Source of the DNA: Cantharellus purpuraceus
Lineage: Eukaryota > Basidiomycota > Agaricomycetes > Cantharellales > Hydnaceae
Reading direction: 5' to 3'
DNA length: 64,000 bases
Assembly: GCA_025174535.1 (NCBI GenBank)
Contig: JALBUN010000010.1
Span: 1,488,001 to 1,552,000 of the forward strand
Numbering within the stretch: position 1 is the first letter of the stretch; every line of letters begins with the position of its first letter. The notes under the pieces are model-generated. The model searched no databases and had not been told where the DNA came from. It worked only from the letters and a program-made list of their open reading frames with translations. This document shows, piece after piece, positions 1 to 9,365 of the stretch. The translations under genes were made by a program, and so were the position numbers.

Positions 1-2
1 TT

Positions 3-629
3 GTTAGTAAAATATCTACTGTCTTTGTTAAAAAAGAACCAGAGGATGATGAAAATCCTTTGTATATAGACTCTGACACCATCTACATAAAATTCAGATT
101 AAGAAATCCCCCAAAGGACTTCTTTCCAGCTGGATTGGTTTCTCAGGAAAGAGATAAAACACCAGAAGCACTGTACAATAAGATGATTGAAAAGGGCAAT
201 GAAATAAGTAATTCAACCTGGATTCAACAAAATCATTGTATGTCAAGTCTGCAAACCATGCAACAGGATAATCTGCCTAGTTGTAATATTTCTATTGCTA
301 GAGAAACTGGCAAGAAGTGTGATATTTCTATTGCTGGGGAAACTTGTAAGAACTGTGATGTGTATAACAATTTGGTTACGTCAATGGTTGTTGCATTGAA
401 ACAACAGCAGAGAGTTTTCAAGAAAAGTAAAATCACAATCTATGGTATGATCATAACTAAGGATGGTAGGTTAAAATTATATGAAACCACCAATAACAAT
501 CAGGGTGTTTCAATTGTTGTATATCCTTCCTCTGGATACAGCATAGAAGCTCAGTTTGAAGAGTGTTCTAATGCTATTGACATTATATTCCAAAGTATAA
601 GAAATCAGATGTTCAAAGAATCCTCATAA
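3..629 (+). CDS. Unrecognised protein, 5' end outside window
   Basis: The frame is open from base 3, so the coding region starts left of the window; 208 codons are visible and it stops with TAA at 627-629. The visible protein begins with an acidic stretch (KKEPEDDENP) followed by a lysine- and asparagine-rich, AT-coded sequence. A Cys-containing near-repeat lies around bases 270-360 (CNISIARETG / CDISIAGETC / CKNCDV). No membrane segment or known catalytic motif is visible. The next genes to the right run on the opposite strand. I do not recognise the family; it may be a host gene or part of an unrecognised mobile element. Confidence 0.55.
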   Translation, partial: VSKISTVFVKKEPEDDENPLYIDSDTIYIKFRLRNPPKDFFPAGLVSQERDKTPEALYNKMIEKGNEISNSTWIQQNHCMSSLQTMQQDNLPSCNISIARETGKKCDISIAGETCKNCDVYNNLVTSMVVALKQQQRVFKKSKITIYGMIITKDGRLKLYETTNNNQGVSIVVYPSSGYSIEAQFEECSNAIDIIFQSIRNQMFKESS

Positions 630-715
630 GGAGTTGATTTAAAAGTCCTAGTTTCTACACTCACAACATTTTTCATCTATTTTCACTTGGATAATTTCAA
701 GATTTGAACTTTTGT

Positions 716-871
716 TCACACAACAATAAGTACCATTAGTATCATGATGAGTATTTTTGAATGTTCAGAGCTCTTAGGACATTTAATATCCTTACAATCT
801 GTAACTACAGATGTAGTAGTTATATGATTGCACTTCCAAGTAATTTGAATTTTTTCACTATCACCACACAT
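716..871 (-). CDS. Possible 51-aa Cys/His-containing small ORF
   Basis: A minus-strand frame with ATG at 871 and TGA at 716-718; the frame is open a little further upstream. It contains the spacing W-K-C-N-H followed by D-C-x4-C-x2-S-x2-H, which could bind a metal, then a hydrophobic C-terminal tail (ILIMILMVLIVV). It lies downstream of two other minus-strand ORFs. It may be an exon or remnant rather than a whole gene. Confidence 0.25.
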   Translation of the reverse strand: MCGDSEKIQITWKCNHITTTSVVTDCKDIKCPKSSEHSKILIMILMVLIVV

Positions 872-922
872 GCCTTCATTTGAGTGAATAAAAATATTGC
901 ATATTCACTTATCTGATTTATC

Positions 923-1102
923 TTATACTTGTTGTAGTGCACGTAGTGGTAGCTGAATCTCATTGTCATCATAAGTAACAGTTATTAGCAAAGTGTCATC
1001 TGACAAAGTGCCAGTTACTAATGTAACAATACCTGTCACTGTCATTTGTGTTCTTGCATTGATAAATGATACCTTATCACCAATCTCAGGTATATTCAAC
1101 AT
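923..1102 (-). CDS. Small 59-aa ORF, unknown function
   Basis: ATG at 1102-1100, TAA at 923-925, no internal stop. The product (starts MLNIPEIGDKVSF, ends LPLRALQQV) alternates hydrophobic and polar residues like a small all-beta domain (KVSFINARTQMTVTGIVTLV...DDTLLITVTYDD split by one turn), reminiscent of SH3/KOW-like folds; that comparison is an inference from the pattern only. It starts 38 bp beyond the stop of the upstream minus-strand gene, so it could be a downstream exon or a separate small gene. Confidence 0.35.
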   Translation of the reverse strand: MLNIPEIGDKVSFINARTQMTVTGIVTLVTGTLSDDTLLITVTYDDNEIQLPLRALQQV

Positions 1103-1140
1103 GGTGTCTCTGGTTATTATATATTAATTTTAAAAACTCA

Positions 1141-1850
1141 TTATTTCTCATCTAATTTCCTATCAAGTATATCTACAAACTTCTTAAATGCTTCAAAACA
1201 CTGTAGAACATTCTTTCTACTATTAATATGTTTCATACCTGTTACTGTTACAGGGAAACAACACCATACATTTGTTATCACTTCTGAAAACAACCCTTCT
1301 GTGATAGCATGATCAAGCTCTCTTGTAACAGTTACTAGGTAAAACTGGGGGACTTTTCTCGATGTTTGAATGCAAGGTATTGTCATTTCCTCTAAAGCAC
1401 TTTTTCCCTTATTCTTCCTAATCTTGTTATTCAATTGAAAAACTGCTATAGCTCTTGCTATAATCTGCGGTTCTGGATTTATCTGATTTGTGTTCTCATG
1501 TTTAAAAAACAGTATCTCATTATCATTTTTTATAACACACATCTCTATAACATTTCTTGTTATATTTCCCCTCACATTCATAGGGATTTTATTATGAGTG
1601 ATGATTAATCTTTCATCCTTGTCATATTTCATAAGAAAGAGCACTTCTCTGGTAAAATCATTAACCAATGTAGATCCTTCCCTGACTCTAGTAGATCTAT
1701 CTAAGTATGTAAAAAATTTTCTTGAAGACTCCTTTAAACATTTCACATCATCTTTTTGTAATCAAAACTGAGGATCTCATCATCAATATCTAAAGTAATA
1801 TCTCTAAAATCTGTCTCAAAAAACTGTTTAGTCCATTGTGTGTCAACCAT
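1141..1850 (-). pseudogene. Fungal PD-(D/E)XK-like hypothetical protein, split by a 1-base frameshift
   Basis: Two overlapping minus-strand frames together give about 236 residues. The first runs from ATG 1850 (MVDTQWTKQFFETDF...) and stops just after a run of five A (about 1752-1756); the second continues the same protein to 1141. One more A in that run would join ...SFDYKK to DDVKCLKESS. The middle (EMCVIKNDNEILFFKHEN, then PEPQIIARAIAVFQLNN) resembles a basidiomycete hypothetical family in which D-x-C-V...LLVQEDK...PEPQ-IAEAIAAFQ looks like a PD-(D/E)XK nuclease core; I recall this family, I have not searched. Here the expected acidic and lysine positions are altered, so catalytic activity is doubtful. 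Could be a sequencing error in the A run. Confidence 0.5.
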
Positions 1851-2444
1851 TATACCATAATCCCAAAGATCACGAGAACTCCAATCATTGCACTTCTTAT
1901 CTTTACCCATGATGTCAATAAAGAAGGATATATAAAATTTATTTCATTTTTTACTAGATATGTGCATAGTTCTGAAGAGCAGAATGGTGAATCAAATCAG
2001 AATGTTGTAGTAAACATCCATATTTTTATCTAATATTTATAAATTGAATTATATATATTTTCTAAAGTTGTCAATAGCCAGATGCATGCACTCGTTCTGA
2101 ATACTACAACAAAGTCCCATACAGAATTCCCTGTCCTTTCATCTATCATTCTTCTACCAGTTCCTTGTTTCCTATCTTGCCAGTCTTTCATTCCAAATTC
2201 TTTGCTGCATAGCTAAATAGGTGTACCAGCCGATTGGATATTATCATATCATGGTAATGACGTCGGATGGAAGGTCACCTTGTCAGGAGCAGTTTGATCA
2301 CATTATCAAAGGACAGCCTTTTGGCTGTGAGGGTTGATAATGATGCACTTACTGAGCAGACAGTAGGTGAGACTTTGCAGCGGCATGGTGTACCAGATAA
2401 TTGAATCGTTGTCCTTGAGCAGCCCGATGATGTTACTCAGTGTC
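1851..2444. other. No gene recognised
   Basis: AT-rich sequence with only short frames. A plus-strand 65-codon frame here has no recognisable features and overlaps the 5' end of the minus-strand gene. I see no repeat family from this window in it, apart from a 20-base similarity (2274-2295) to 3018-3040. Confidence 0.4.
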
Positions 2445-3045
2445 GGTTCGCTTAAGGAATAGATCCTAGCAAACAGACGGTGTGTAACGCAGTTGTTCAG
2501 CACTCCAAAGATCAATCAGGGTGAGGGGTAAGTAACAGGGAAGTGGGATAGTGCTCTGTGGTTGGATGGGGATGGGAGCTAAAGGTCGGTCCCAATGGCT
2601 GATCGTGCTCTGTGACTGGATGACAATGTGGAGCCCAGTTGGAAGGTACGCGAAAGCTGGTTTCAGGAGAAGCAACCTCTCGGTGGCGGAGGGAAATCTG
2701 ATCGTTGAACCAAGGTGTTTTACCCCAGTGTAGAGATGATGGATTGTGATGTAGAGTGTAGACTTAGAGCTTGGACTTTGACTTTAGAGCGTTGGCTGAA
2801 AACTTGTTTTTTGATTCCAAAGGCGAAAACTAGCGCCCTTTTATATACAAATTCCCAGGGCACAACGACACAATATGAGGAGCAAATGATGCAAGAAATG
2901 CTGATCAAGCCAGCTGATGAAGCGTGTGAAGTTGAGCTACTAAAGGGGAAATCATGGAGAAATGAAACGACAGATAGGGACATCATTAGACTGCTCATGG
3001 ACAGCCATTCACTCCAAGGTGACCTTGTCAGAAGCATGGAATGCC
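2445..3045 (+). mobile_element. Ty3-2 internal non-coding remnant
   Basis: This stretch matches 46487-47065 closely (for example the shared block around 2465-2510 / 46527-46575 and the purine-rich block 2860-2990 / 46920-47055). At 46.5-47.0 kb the same sequence lies just downstream of the Ty3-2 integrase/chromodomain, so this is a detached piece of that element. Small frames inside are not conserved between the copies. Confidence 0.6.
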
Positions 3046-3073
3046 TTGTATCCTACGTCTTCGGAGGCTTACA

Positions 3074-4183
3074 TTACTGGGTTCTCCCTCTACATCTTTT
3101 TCTTGAACTAGGAATTTGAGATTGATCAGACTCTGAATCAGATTGATCAGACTCTGAATCAGATTGATCAGAGTCTGAATCAGATCGTTCCTTAGACCTT
3201 TTTTCTTGATGCCTTGAACTAGGAGTTTGAGATCGTTCGTTAGACCTTTTTTCTTGATGCCTTGAACCTTGAGTCATTCCTTGCTTCCATGTTTGAAAAT
3301 TAATCCTATTACCATCTACATCATATGATGACATTTCATTCTTCCTAGTATATATTGTAGATAGTTTTCTAGGCTCACCATTTATGAATAATTCCATTCT
3401 ATTTAGTCTACAAGACTGATCTGAGTCTATAAGTATATAGTCTACACCTCTTTTCACTATCTTAAATGTCACCTTTCTGGTACCATTTTCCTGTAACCTT
3501 GTTACCTCCTGTTCTTGTTTTCCAGCCCAGTGATTCATATCAAATTTCCAGTCAACAATCTCAGATATTATTGCTTTATATTTATCACCCTGTTTCTGAA
3601 GTTTATTAATGTCTGTTCCAAGTTCCACTACAGTATCATCTGTTTCTACAATCCACTCATGCACTTCAGATTTCCATTCCACAATGTCTGATATTGTTGC
3701 AATACATCTATTAACCTGTTTCTGAAGTTTATGAATATCTGTTCTATGGTCCAATATACGATTCTCTGCATTATGTGTATTGACCTGTTGATGAATATCT
3801 GTTCCATGGTCTGATATTGTGGCAACACACCTATTAACCTGTCTCTGAAGTTTATGAATAACTGTTCCAAATCCTGATACAACATCATTCATTTCACTCA
3901 CCCGTTTATCTAAATTCTCTTTCCTGTATGTCAAAGTAGTTATAATTGTATTTTTTTCCTCAACCTGTTTCTTAAGCACCTGAATTTCCTGACTCTGGGA
4001 ATTAACCTGTTGTTCAAGCATAGTGATCTGCCTATCCTTTTCACTCATCCAAGACTTGACATTTATAAGATCAGATATTAATTCATCTTTTACTTCCATT
4101 TGACTTGCCATAGCTTTTATCAGTGCATCATTGTCACTTATCCAGCCTTTGATTGCTTTTATATCTTCAAAGATTTGTGGCAT
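3074..4183 (-). CDS. Coiled-coil protein with Ser/Asp/Gln-repeat tail, 369 aa
   Basis: Continuous frame from ATG 4183 to a stop at 3074-3076 (an in-frame TTG 6 bp upstream is not used here). Residues about 1-230 are heptad-rich with repeated K-x-L-Q-x-Q-V blocks and three related units (KLQRQVNRC, KLQKQVNRC, KLQKQGDKY), indicating a long coiled coil built by internal duplication. Residues about 235-300 look globular (VTFKIVKRGVDYILIDSDQ). The tail is basic and Ser-rich, then a 21-bp tandem repeat (about 3118-3185) encodes DQSDSES units. No membrane segment. It is divergent from the 92-aa gene at 4330 with 146 bp between the starts. I do not recognise a family; scaffold-like or mobile-element-encoded are both possible. 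Confidence 0.6.
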   Translation of the reverse strand: MPQIFEDIKAIKGWISDNDALIKAMASQMEVKDELISDLINVKSWMSEKDRQITMLEQQVNSQSQEIQVLKKQVEEKNTIITTLTYRKENLDKRVSEMNDVVSGFGTVIHKLQRQVNRCVATISDHGTDIHQQVNTHNAENRILDHRTDIHKLQKQVNRCIATISDIVEWKSEVHEWIVETDDTVVELGTDINKLQKQGDKYKAIISEIVDWKFDMNHWAGKQEQEVTRLQENGTRKVTFKIVKRGVDYILIDSDQSCRLNRMELFINGEPRKLSTIYTRKNEMSSYDVDGNRINFQTWKQGMTQGSRHQEKRSNERSQTPSSRHQEKRSKERSDSDSDQSDSESDQSDSESDQSQIPSSRKRCRGRTQ

Positions 4184-4329
4184 TTTCAAATCCCTCTCTG
4201 CTTATAAAACAGAAATGAAAAAACATAATAATCATTTTTTCTGAACATTTGATATTTTGTATAGGCAGTAGATATATACATCTTGCTTTCTTAATAAAAT
4301 GATTATTATGTTTTTATGTTATAAGCATT
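4184..4329. promoter_or_regulatory. Divergent promoter with 20-bp perfect inverted repeat
   Basis: The gap between two divergent starts contains a perfect 20-bp inverted repeat: AAAAACATAATAATCATTTT at 4219-4238 and its reverse complement at 4296-4315, with a 57-bp AT-rich spacer. The symmetrical placement fits a shared operator or a hairpin affecting both genes; that role is inferred from position only. It could also be the ends of a tiny fold-back element. Confidence 0.45.
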
Positions 4330-4656
4330 ATGAAGATGCTCTCTTTTATGCTTCAATGCAAGATAGAGTTTGATAGAAGAGTTAATGATTGGTATATATC
4401 TCGGATAGGATCCCTCCATGATTTGTTTCTGAGGTAAGTTCCTTTATAAATATCAAGGTTCCAATCACTGACTTTATACAGATGTACTGATGGCACACTT
4501 CTGGAACAGAAATTAACAGAGTTATATACTAGTATGGAGCAGGATCATTATTTTCCACCACTTTGGATGGAAAATCTGATGGTATTGCACCCTAAAGTAC
4601 GAGGGATAGTCATACAGTCTTATGTTAGAACAAGATTATCTACCACTATGCCCTAA
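4330..4656 (+). CDS. Small spliced gene, 92-aa unknown protein
   Basis: Two exons, 4330-4433 and 4482-4656. The intron (4434-4481, 48 nt) has a GTAAGT donor, a CTGAC branch-like site near 4468 and a TACAG acceptor, all typical of basidiomycetes. The joined frame starts MKMLSFMLQCKIEFDRRV, crosses the intron at L-R|C-T-D, and ends with TAA at 4654. The second exon is open for all of its 58 codons only in this frame. The product is mixed charged/hydrophobic with no motif I recognise. The clean splice signals are the main evidence that it is real. Confidence 0.5.
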
Positions 4657-4722
4657 CTAAGTTACTTTGTTTTAAAAATAGCTTCACTGCATTAAAGGTG
4701 TTTGTTTCCAAGACTTTCCTAA

Positions 4723-5286
4723 GACGCTTATTCAGAAATACAACAAATACATATGTACAACCTATTTTCCTCAAATTTTATACAATACACTTCAATTCAA
4801 ACTTATTTTCATATTTCAACATGATTCTCAAATTTTACACAATATACTAGATTAAAACATATTGTGATATTTTGGCATAATTCTCAAAAATAATTCTTTT
4901 TCCCCATTTAGTGGTGGCAACTCTCTTGAAGGAACATCCAAATATCATTGATTCTTTCTTATACAATACTTGTAACATAATTTGAACTATCTTTAGTCCC
5001 CACCTGGTATTTGTATATCTAAATACCCTATATAATACCAATTATATTAATACATACATTCCTATTATATCCATGTAAATGATTATGTTCATCTCAACCA
5101 AATATCTTATCTTTTAAAGTTTATTAAAATATAGAATATATGTTTATATTTATGAAAATTTCACACATCCGAAATCTTTTAAGATATCCAAATTGTAACT
5201 CCCTGGCTTTATGTATCATTGAAATCCTGATGTATATCTCCTATACATCAGAATATTGTATACTGACATGATTCCGAACAAGCGTC
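4723..5286 (-). mobile_element. MITE copy M1 (PIF/Harbinger-like)
   Basis: A 564-bp element with terminal inverted repeats of about 18 bp (inward GACGCTTATTCAGAAAT at the left, GACGCTTGTTCGGAAT at the right), flanked by TAA (4720-4722) and TTA (5287-5289). Near-identical copies are at 8774-9284 and 52748-53312 in the other orientation. The 3-bp TWA-type duplication and short TIRs are the signature of PIF/Harbinger MITEs. The small frames inside are not convincing genes. It appears to interrupt copia reverse-transcriptase sequence. Confidence 0.75.
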
Positions 5287-5289
5287 TTA

Positions 5290-6576
5290 TATGTGCCATA
5301 GCTTCTAGAAACAAACAATTGGGAGATTGAGCAAACCGATATAGACAGCACCTATCTCAATGCACCATTGAAGGAGACAATCTACATGTGGCAGCCAAAG
5401 GGCTATGAAGTTCCCAGTAGGGAACACCAGGTCTGTCTCCTGCAATGTGCAATCTATGGGCTGAAGCAAGCTGGAAGGGAGTGGTATGAGTTGTTATCAA
5501 GAGTCTTATATGATCTAGGATACTCATGCTGCAAGGTTGAGCATGCAGTCTTCTACAGACACACCTTCTCAGACAGTATCATCATTGTGGCCGATGTAGA
5601 TGACCTAATGATGACCGGCAGCAGCAAATCAGTGGTCCACAAGTTCAAGGACCAGCTACATATCAGATTCAAGATAAAAGACCTGGGTGAGTTATGTTGG
5701 CTGCTCAGAATCGAGATTGAATGAGAACGCACTACACATACCATTTCATTCTTGCAGAAAGCCTATATCACGAAGATATTAGAGCGATTTGGGATGGAAA
5801 ATGCAAATTCACTTGTGGTGCCACTCAACCCACAGGACAAACTGAGCATTAGTCAATGCCTGTCCACACCACGTGAACACGAAGCCATACCAGGAAGCAA
5901 TTGGCTCACTAATGTGTGCAGCCCTCGGCACCTGCCCAGACATTGTGTTCGCAGTAATCTTCTTATTGCAGTTCATGCAGAACCTGGGAAAGCCGCACTG
6001 GGAGGCAGTGAAAAGGGTATTCAGATACCTAAAGGGAACCGTTAGCCAGAAGCTAGTGATTGGAGAATGAGGGAACTTTACCTGGGCACAACCTATGCTA
6101 CAGAACCGCAATGGGCTGGAAGGATTCACCAATGTGGATGGCAGCACACAGGAACACCGGCATGCAATCTCCAGCTACATATTCACCATAGACGGTGGTG
6201 CCATATCCTGGAGCTCAAAAAAACAGTCAATTGTCATGCTATCCACCACCAAAGCAGAGTACATCATGGCCACTCACGCAACGAAAGAAGCCATGTGGAT
6301 TCAAATGTTCATATCTGAGATCATGTGACCACTTTCCAAACCAGTCACACTGTACTGTGACAACCAGTCAGCTATTGTAGTGTCGAAGCAACAAATTCCA
6401 CTCATGAATGAAACATATTGATATCCAGTACCACTTTATCTGTGACGTGGTACAAAGAGGACTCACATCTGTCCACTACTGCCCAACTAGCGACATGGCT
6501 GCTGACATGCTCATGAAACCACTCACCTTGCCGGCACTCACACACCTTACTGAGTTGGTGGGACTACATCGAGCTT
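5290..6576 (+). pseudogene. Ty1/copia Pol 3' part: reverse transcriptase and RNase H, decayed
   Basis: Starts within the RT domain (W-E-I-E-Q-x-D-I...YLNAPLKE near 5320-5375), passes the copia motif Y-G-L-K-Q-A-G-R-E-W (about 5455-5490) and a Y-x-D-D-like site changed to VADVDDLMM (5590-5610), then the connection and RNase H regions (DGSTQEHR, ISWSSKKQSIVMLSTTKAEY near 6135-6260) and the typical terminus ending LTELVGLHRA near 6575. TGA stops and at least two frameshifts break it. The order and motifs are those of a Ty1/copia Pol polyprotein. The 5' part is lost or separated by MITE M1. Confidence 0.85.
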
Positions 6577-6585
6577 AAGGGGGAG

Positions 6586-6857
6586 TGTTGGAACCATAAA
6601 TGCTCATGTAAGCCCAAGCATAGGTCCATGTGCAGGGTGCCTGTTTCAGGGTATAAAAGCTGGTTGAATGTCAAAGAGTCACCTCAGTGAAGTCTGTTCA
6701 CTGAGGTGGTATGTCCATTATATCACCCAGGGTAATCCTATACTAACATAGTATCAGTACACTTGTTAGGTAGTTATCATGATATATAACTTAGTGAAGT
6801 CCATTCACTGAGGTGTACACTTGTTAGAACCAATCTGCTGCACATTTAATTACTACA
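6586..6857 (+). mobile_element. Copia 3' LTR (TGTTGGAACC...TACTACA)
   Basis: Immediately follows the Pol terminus and a purine tract (AAGGGGGAG, 6577-6585), the usual PPT-LTR junction. It contains a TATA-like GTATAAAAG (about 6651) and an 11-bp perfect hairpin (ACCTCAGTGAA, 5-nt loop, 6681-6707), repeated in weaker form near 6790. The 3' end is a best guess from the TG...CA rule; no second LTR is present to confirm it. Confidence 0.55.
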
Positions 6858-7371
6858 GTCCAGCCTACCGATTTGGAGCAGGCTAAGATTGCTGATGTTG
6901 TGTAATGGTTGTGCTCAGATCATGTGCCTGTAGTTAGTTCCCAGAAGCCATGTGCAATTAGTCAATGTGTCAGTTGATGTTTTGAGAAGCTTTGGCCTGT
7001 ACTTGTAAACCAGGACCATGAGTCCTGGTCTCCTTGCTCAATCAACACCAGTAATTGACCTTATAGTCCATTCATTCTATTAGTTCCCTTACACTTGATC
7101 AGTTTGATTGAGCCACCCCATCTACTATGCCCATGCCCTCTATTCCCATCCAACCCATGTCCATCCCACAGACTCCTGGACAAACAACCTGGAGACTGCC
7201 AGTAGTGACATCAGCCTTCCTACTGAATCACCTGATGAGTGGCTGAACTTCATCCTCAGCTCATTTGCCTAATTCTCCACCATTTCCAGTGGTCTCATGA
7301 CCAGCCAGCAACAGTTATATGATGTGATCAACACCCTAACCTCAAGTACCTGTCACATCAATGACTGGTGT
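6858..7371 (+). other. Hairpin-rich remnant between the copia LTR and LTR-H
   Basis: No open frame of significance. It contains short inverted repeats of the same style as the H element, for example ACCAGGAC/GTCCTGGT at 7009-7029 (8-bp stem, 5-nt loop) and AGCCT/AGGCT near 6863-6885. It may be the decayed 3' or leader region of the H-type element or of the copia element. Confidence 0.35.
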
Positions 7372-7649
7372 TGTAAGTACCCAGGGTACTTACTTACTAT
7401 AGTATGTAGTTATATAGTCATAATTAATGTATGCAGCATTCCATTAAGGAAATGCTGTCTTCTTGGTAGATATATGCACCCATAGGGTGCATATGTATAG
7501 TTATTATGTAAGCCAGTGGACCCAAGTACATGTGTGGGTCCACATGTAGTAGATAGAACTTAGTTAACTACCACACTGTACAACACATTGCCCAACCAAT
7601 ATACTTGGTTGAGTCTGTGCAACAGTGTGAACTAAGACACACATTTACA
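7372..7649 (+). mobile_element. LTR-H copy 1 (TGTAAG...TTACA)
   Basis: A 278-bp segment beginning TGTAAGTACC and ending TTTACA, so the ends are short inverted repeats of LTR type. The second copy, in reverse at 55359-56158, has the same 5' boundary. It precedes the H gag ORF. The LTR is itself tiled by hairpins (see the repeat entry). LTR status is inferred from its ends and its position before gag; no paired LTR lies in the window. Confidence 0.5.
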
Positions 7650-8680
7650 CTTTTTTGAACTTCCAAAGGAAGAATCAACTGATTCTTCCTCATTATTGAA
7701 GTTTTCTAGTCAATACTAGAAAACCAGCTGTTGCTGGTGTACAGACATATACCAACCCCCCCAGTCACTCATATAAGTGAGCAACTAGTAGACTAACTTA
7801 GTTAGTCTACAAAGATAGAAGAAAGAAAGGAGTCATCATAATGATGATTCACAGTAGAGTGAGTTGTGCTAGCAGCACCCAGGACATCATAAATGATGAA
7901 TGGCGGCGCATAGCCAGCAGCAGAAGCTCCCAGGAAGGGGAGCTAGACCCTAGAGAAGTCACAGGGACTTCTCATAAGGAAGACCCTAGAAGAGAGTCAC
8001 CACAATCGCAAGACTGCACAGACAATCACACAATAGATTGTCTGTCAAACAAGAACCCTTCATCAAGTGGTTCTTTGATTAGAGAAGAAAGGAGGAGACA
8101 GTCATCAACTGTCTCCAATGTTCCTAAAGGAAAGGAATGTGCTCAATATATGAGCACAAGTAGAAGTAGCAATACTTCTACTAGGGAATTGCACAGCACA
8201 GAGTGGCATGAAACCCACAGGTCAATTGCAAGATTGACCAAACAACTCATGTGCAATCAGCATGAGATGAAGAGCATTAGCAAAGCTAGTGCTCAGGCAG
8301 CTAAGATGGCTGCTGAAGCAGGGCATGCTGCCACTACTATGGTGCAGCAAATTGCAGAGCTAGGAACAATGTTAAAATTACTCCAAGAGAATTCTGAGCA
8401 TTGCAAGTCATGTCGCTGAAGATCAGATTCTCGACAAGAATCTGAATCCAGAGAGTCTGGATCTCCCCAGGGTGAGAGGATCCAACTGAATGATTGGTTA
8501 GGCAGAGGAAATGAAATTTCCCCAATGGAGGGAATTAGAGACCCAGTAATCCCTGTGAGGCAAGAATTACTGATCCAGATTGAAGAGGAAACTCCTCAAT
8601 CTATGACAAAGGAGCTTGATCAAGAGATCAAGCTATGGAAACAATGAGAAGTTGAGGCTTCTCGTAAACACAGGTTAGCC
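7372..8680 (+). repeat. Tiled array of short perfect stem-loops in LTR-H and gag
   Basis: Perfect hairpins follow one another through non-coding and coding sequence. Stem/loop/stem positions: 7472-7481/3 nt/7485-7494; 7516-7523/12/7536-7543; 7667-7676/4/7681-7690; 7701-7710/4/7715-7724; 7788-7797/3/7801-7810; 7925-7931/6/7938-7944; 7953-7960/5/7966-7973; 8018-8027/8/8036-8045; 8094-8102/5/8108-8116; 8038-type TGTGCTCA at 8138-8145/5/8151-8158; 8159-8168/4/8173-8182; 8220-8226/6/8233-8239; 8424-8431/5/8437-8444; 8456-type ATCCAGA at 8446-8452/3/8456-8462; 8613-8621/4/8626-8634. Stems are 7-10 bp with loops mostly 3-8 nt. The tiling continues in 9886-10180. Confidence 0.85.
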
Positions 8681-8773
8681 CTCAAACGGAAGACTAAACA
8701 TGCAGAGCAGGAGCTTGGCCAGCTGTTTAGAGAGCAGTGGCCCCAGCAAGAGCTCAATGTGGCTGTCGATTTA

Positions 8774-9284
8774 GATGCTTGTTCAGAATCATGTCATCAT
8801 ACAATATTCTGATGTATATGAGATATACATCAGAACTTCAATGATACATAAAGCCAGGGAGTTACAATTTGGATATCTTAAAAGATTTTGGATGTGTGAA
8901 ATTTTCATAAATATACACATATATTCTATATTTTAATAAACTTTAAAAGATAAGACATTCAGTTGAGATGAACATAACTTTTTATATGAATATAACAGTA
9001 ATGTATGTATTAATATAATTGGTATTATATAGGTTATTTAGTTATACAAATACCAGGTGGGGATTAAAGATGGTTCAAATTGTGTTACAAGTATTGTTTA
9101 AGAAAGCATCAATGATATTTGGATGTTCCCTCAACAGAGTTGCCACCACTAAATGGGGAAAAAAAGAATTATTTTTGAGAATTATGCCAAAATATCAAAA
9201 TATGTTTTTAATCTAAGTGTGTTGTGTAAAATTTGAGGAAAATAGGTTGTATATACATATTTGTTGTATTTCTGAACAAGTGTC
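8774..9284 (+). mobile_element. MITE copy M2
   Basis: A 511-bp copy of the M1/M3 MITE: left end GATGCTTGTTCAGAAT, right end ATTTCTGAACAAGTGTC, exact TSD TTA at 8771-8773 and 9285-9287. The uninterrupted gag sequence is seen in the second H copy near 54520-54545, so the insertion point within the coding region is clear. Shorter than M1 and M3 because of an internal deletion. Confidence 0.8.
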
Positions 9285-9365
9285 TTAAACTGACAGTCAT
9301 GACATGTGCTGAACAGTTATCAGTGTGTACAAGTGGCGGGCCTTTGAGGAGACACCTGCCATGAG

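Noticed and set aside
2274..3040. Near-duplicate CCTTGTCAGRAGCA at 2282 and 3025 as a target-site duplication of a 740-bp insertion
   Set aside because: The match is imperfect, too long for a TSD, and the enclosed Ty3-2 remnant has no terminal repeats.
4847..5041. 64-65 aa ORF shared by two MITE copies (also 9019-9216)
   Set aside because: Differences include frameshifts at the C-terminus, and the third copy does not keep the frame; MITEs are normally non-coding.
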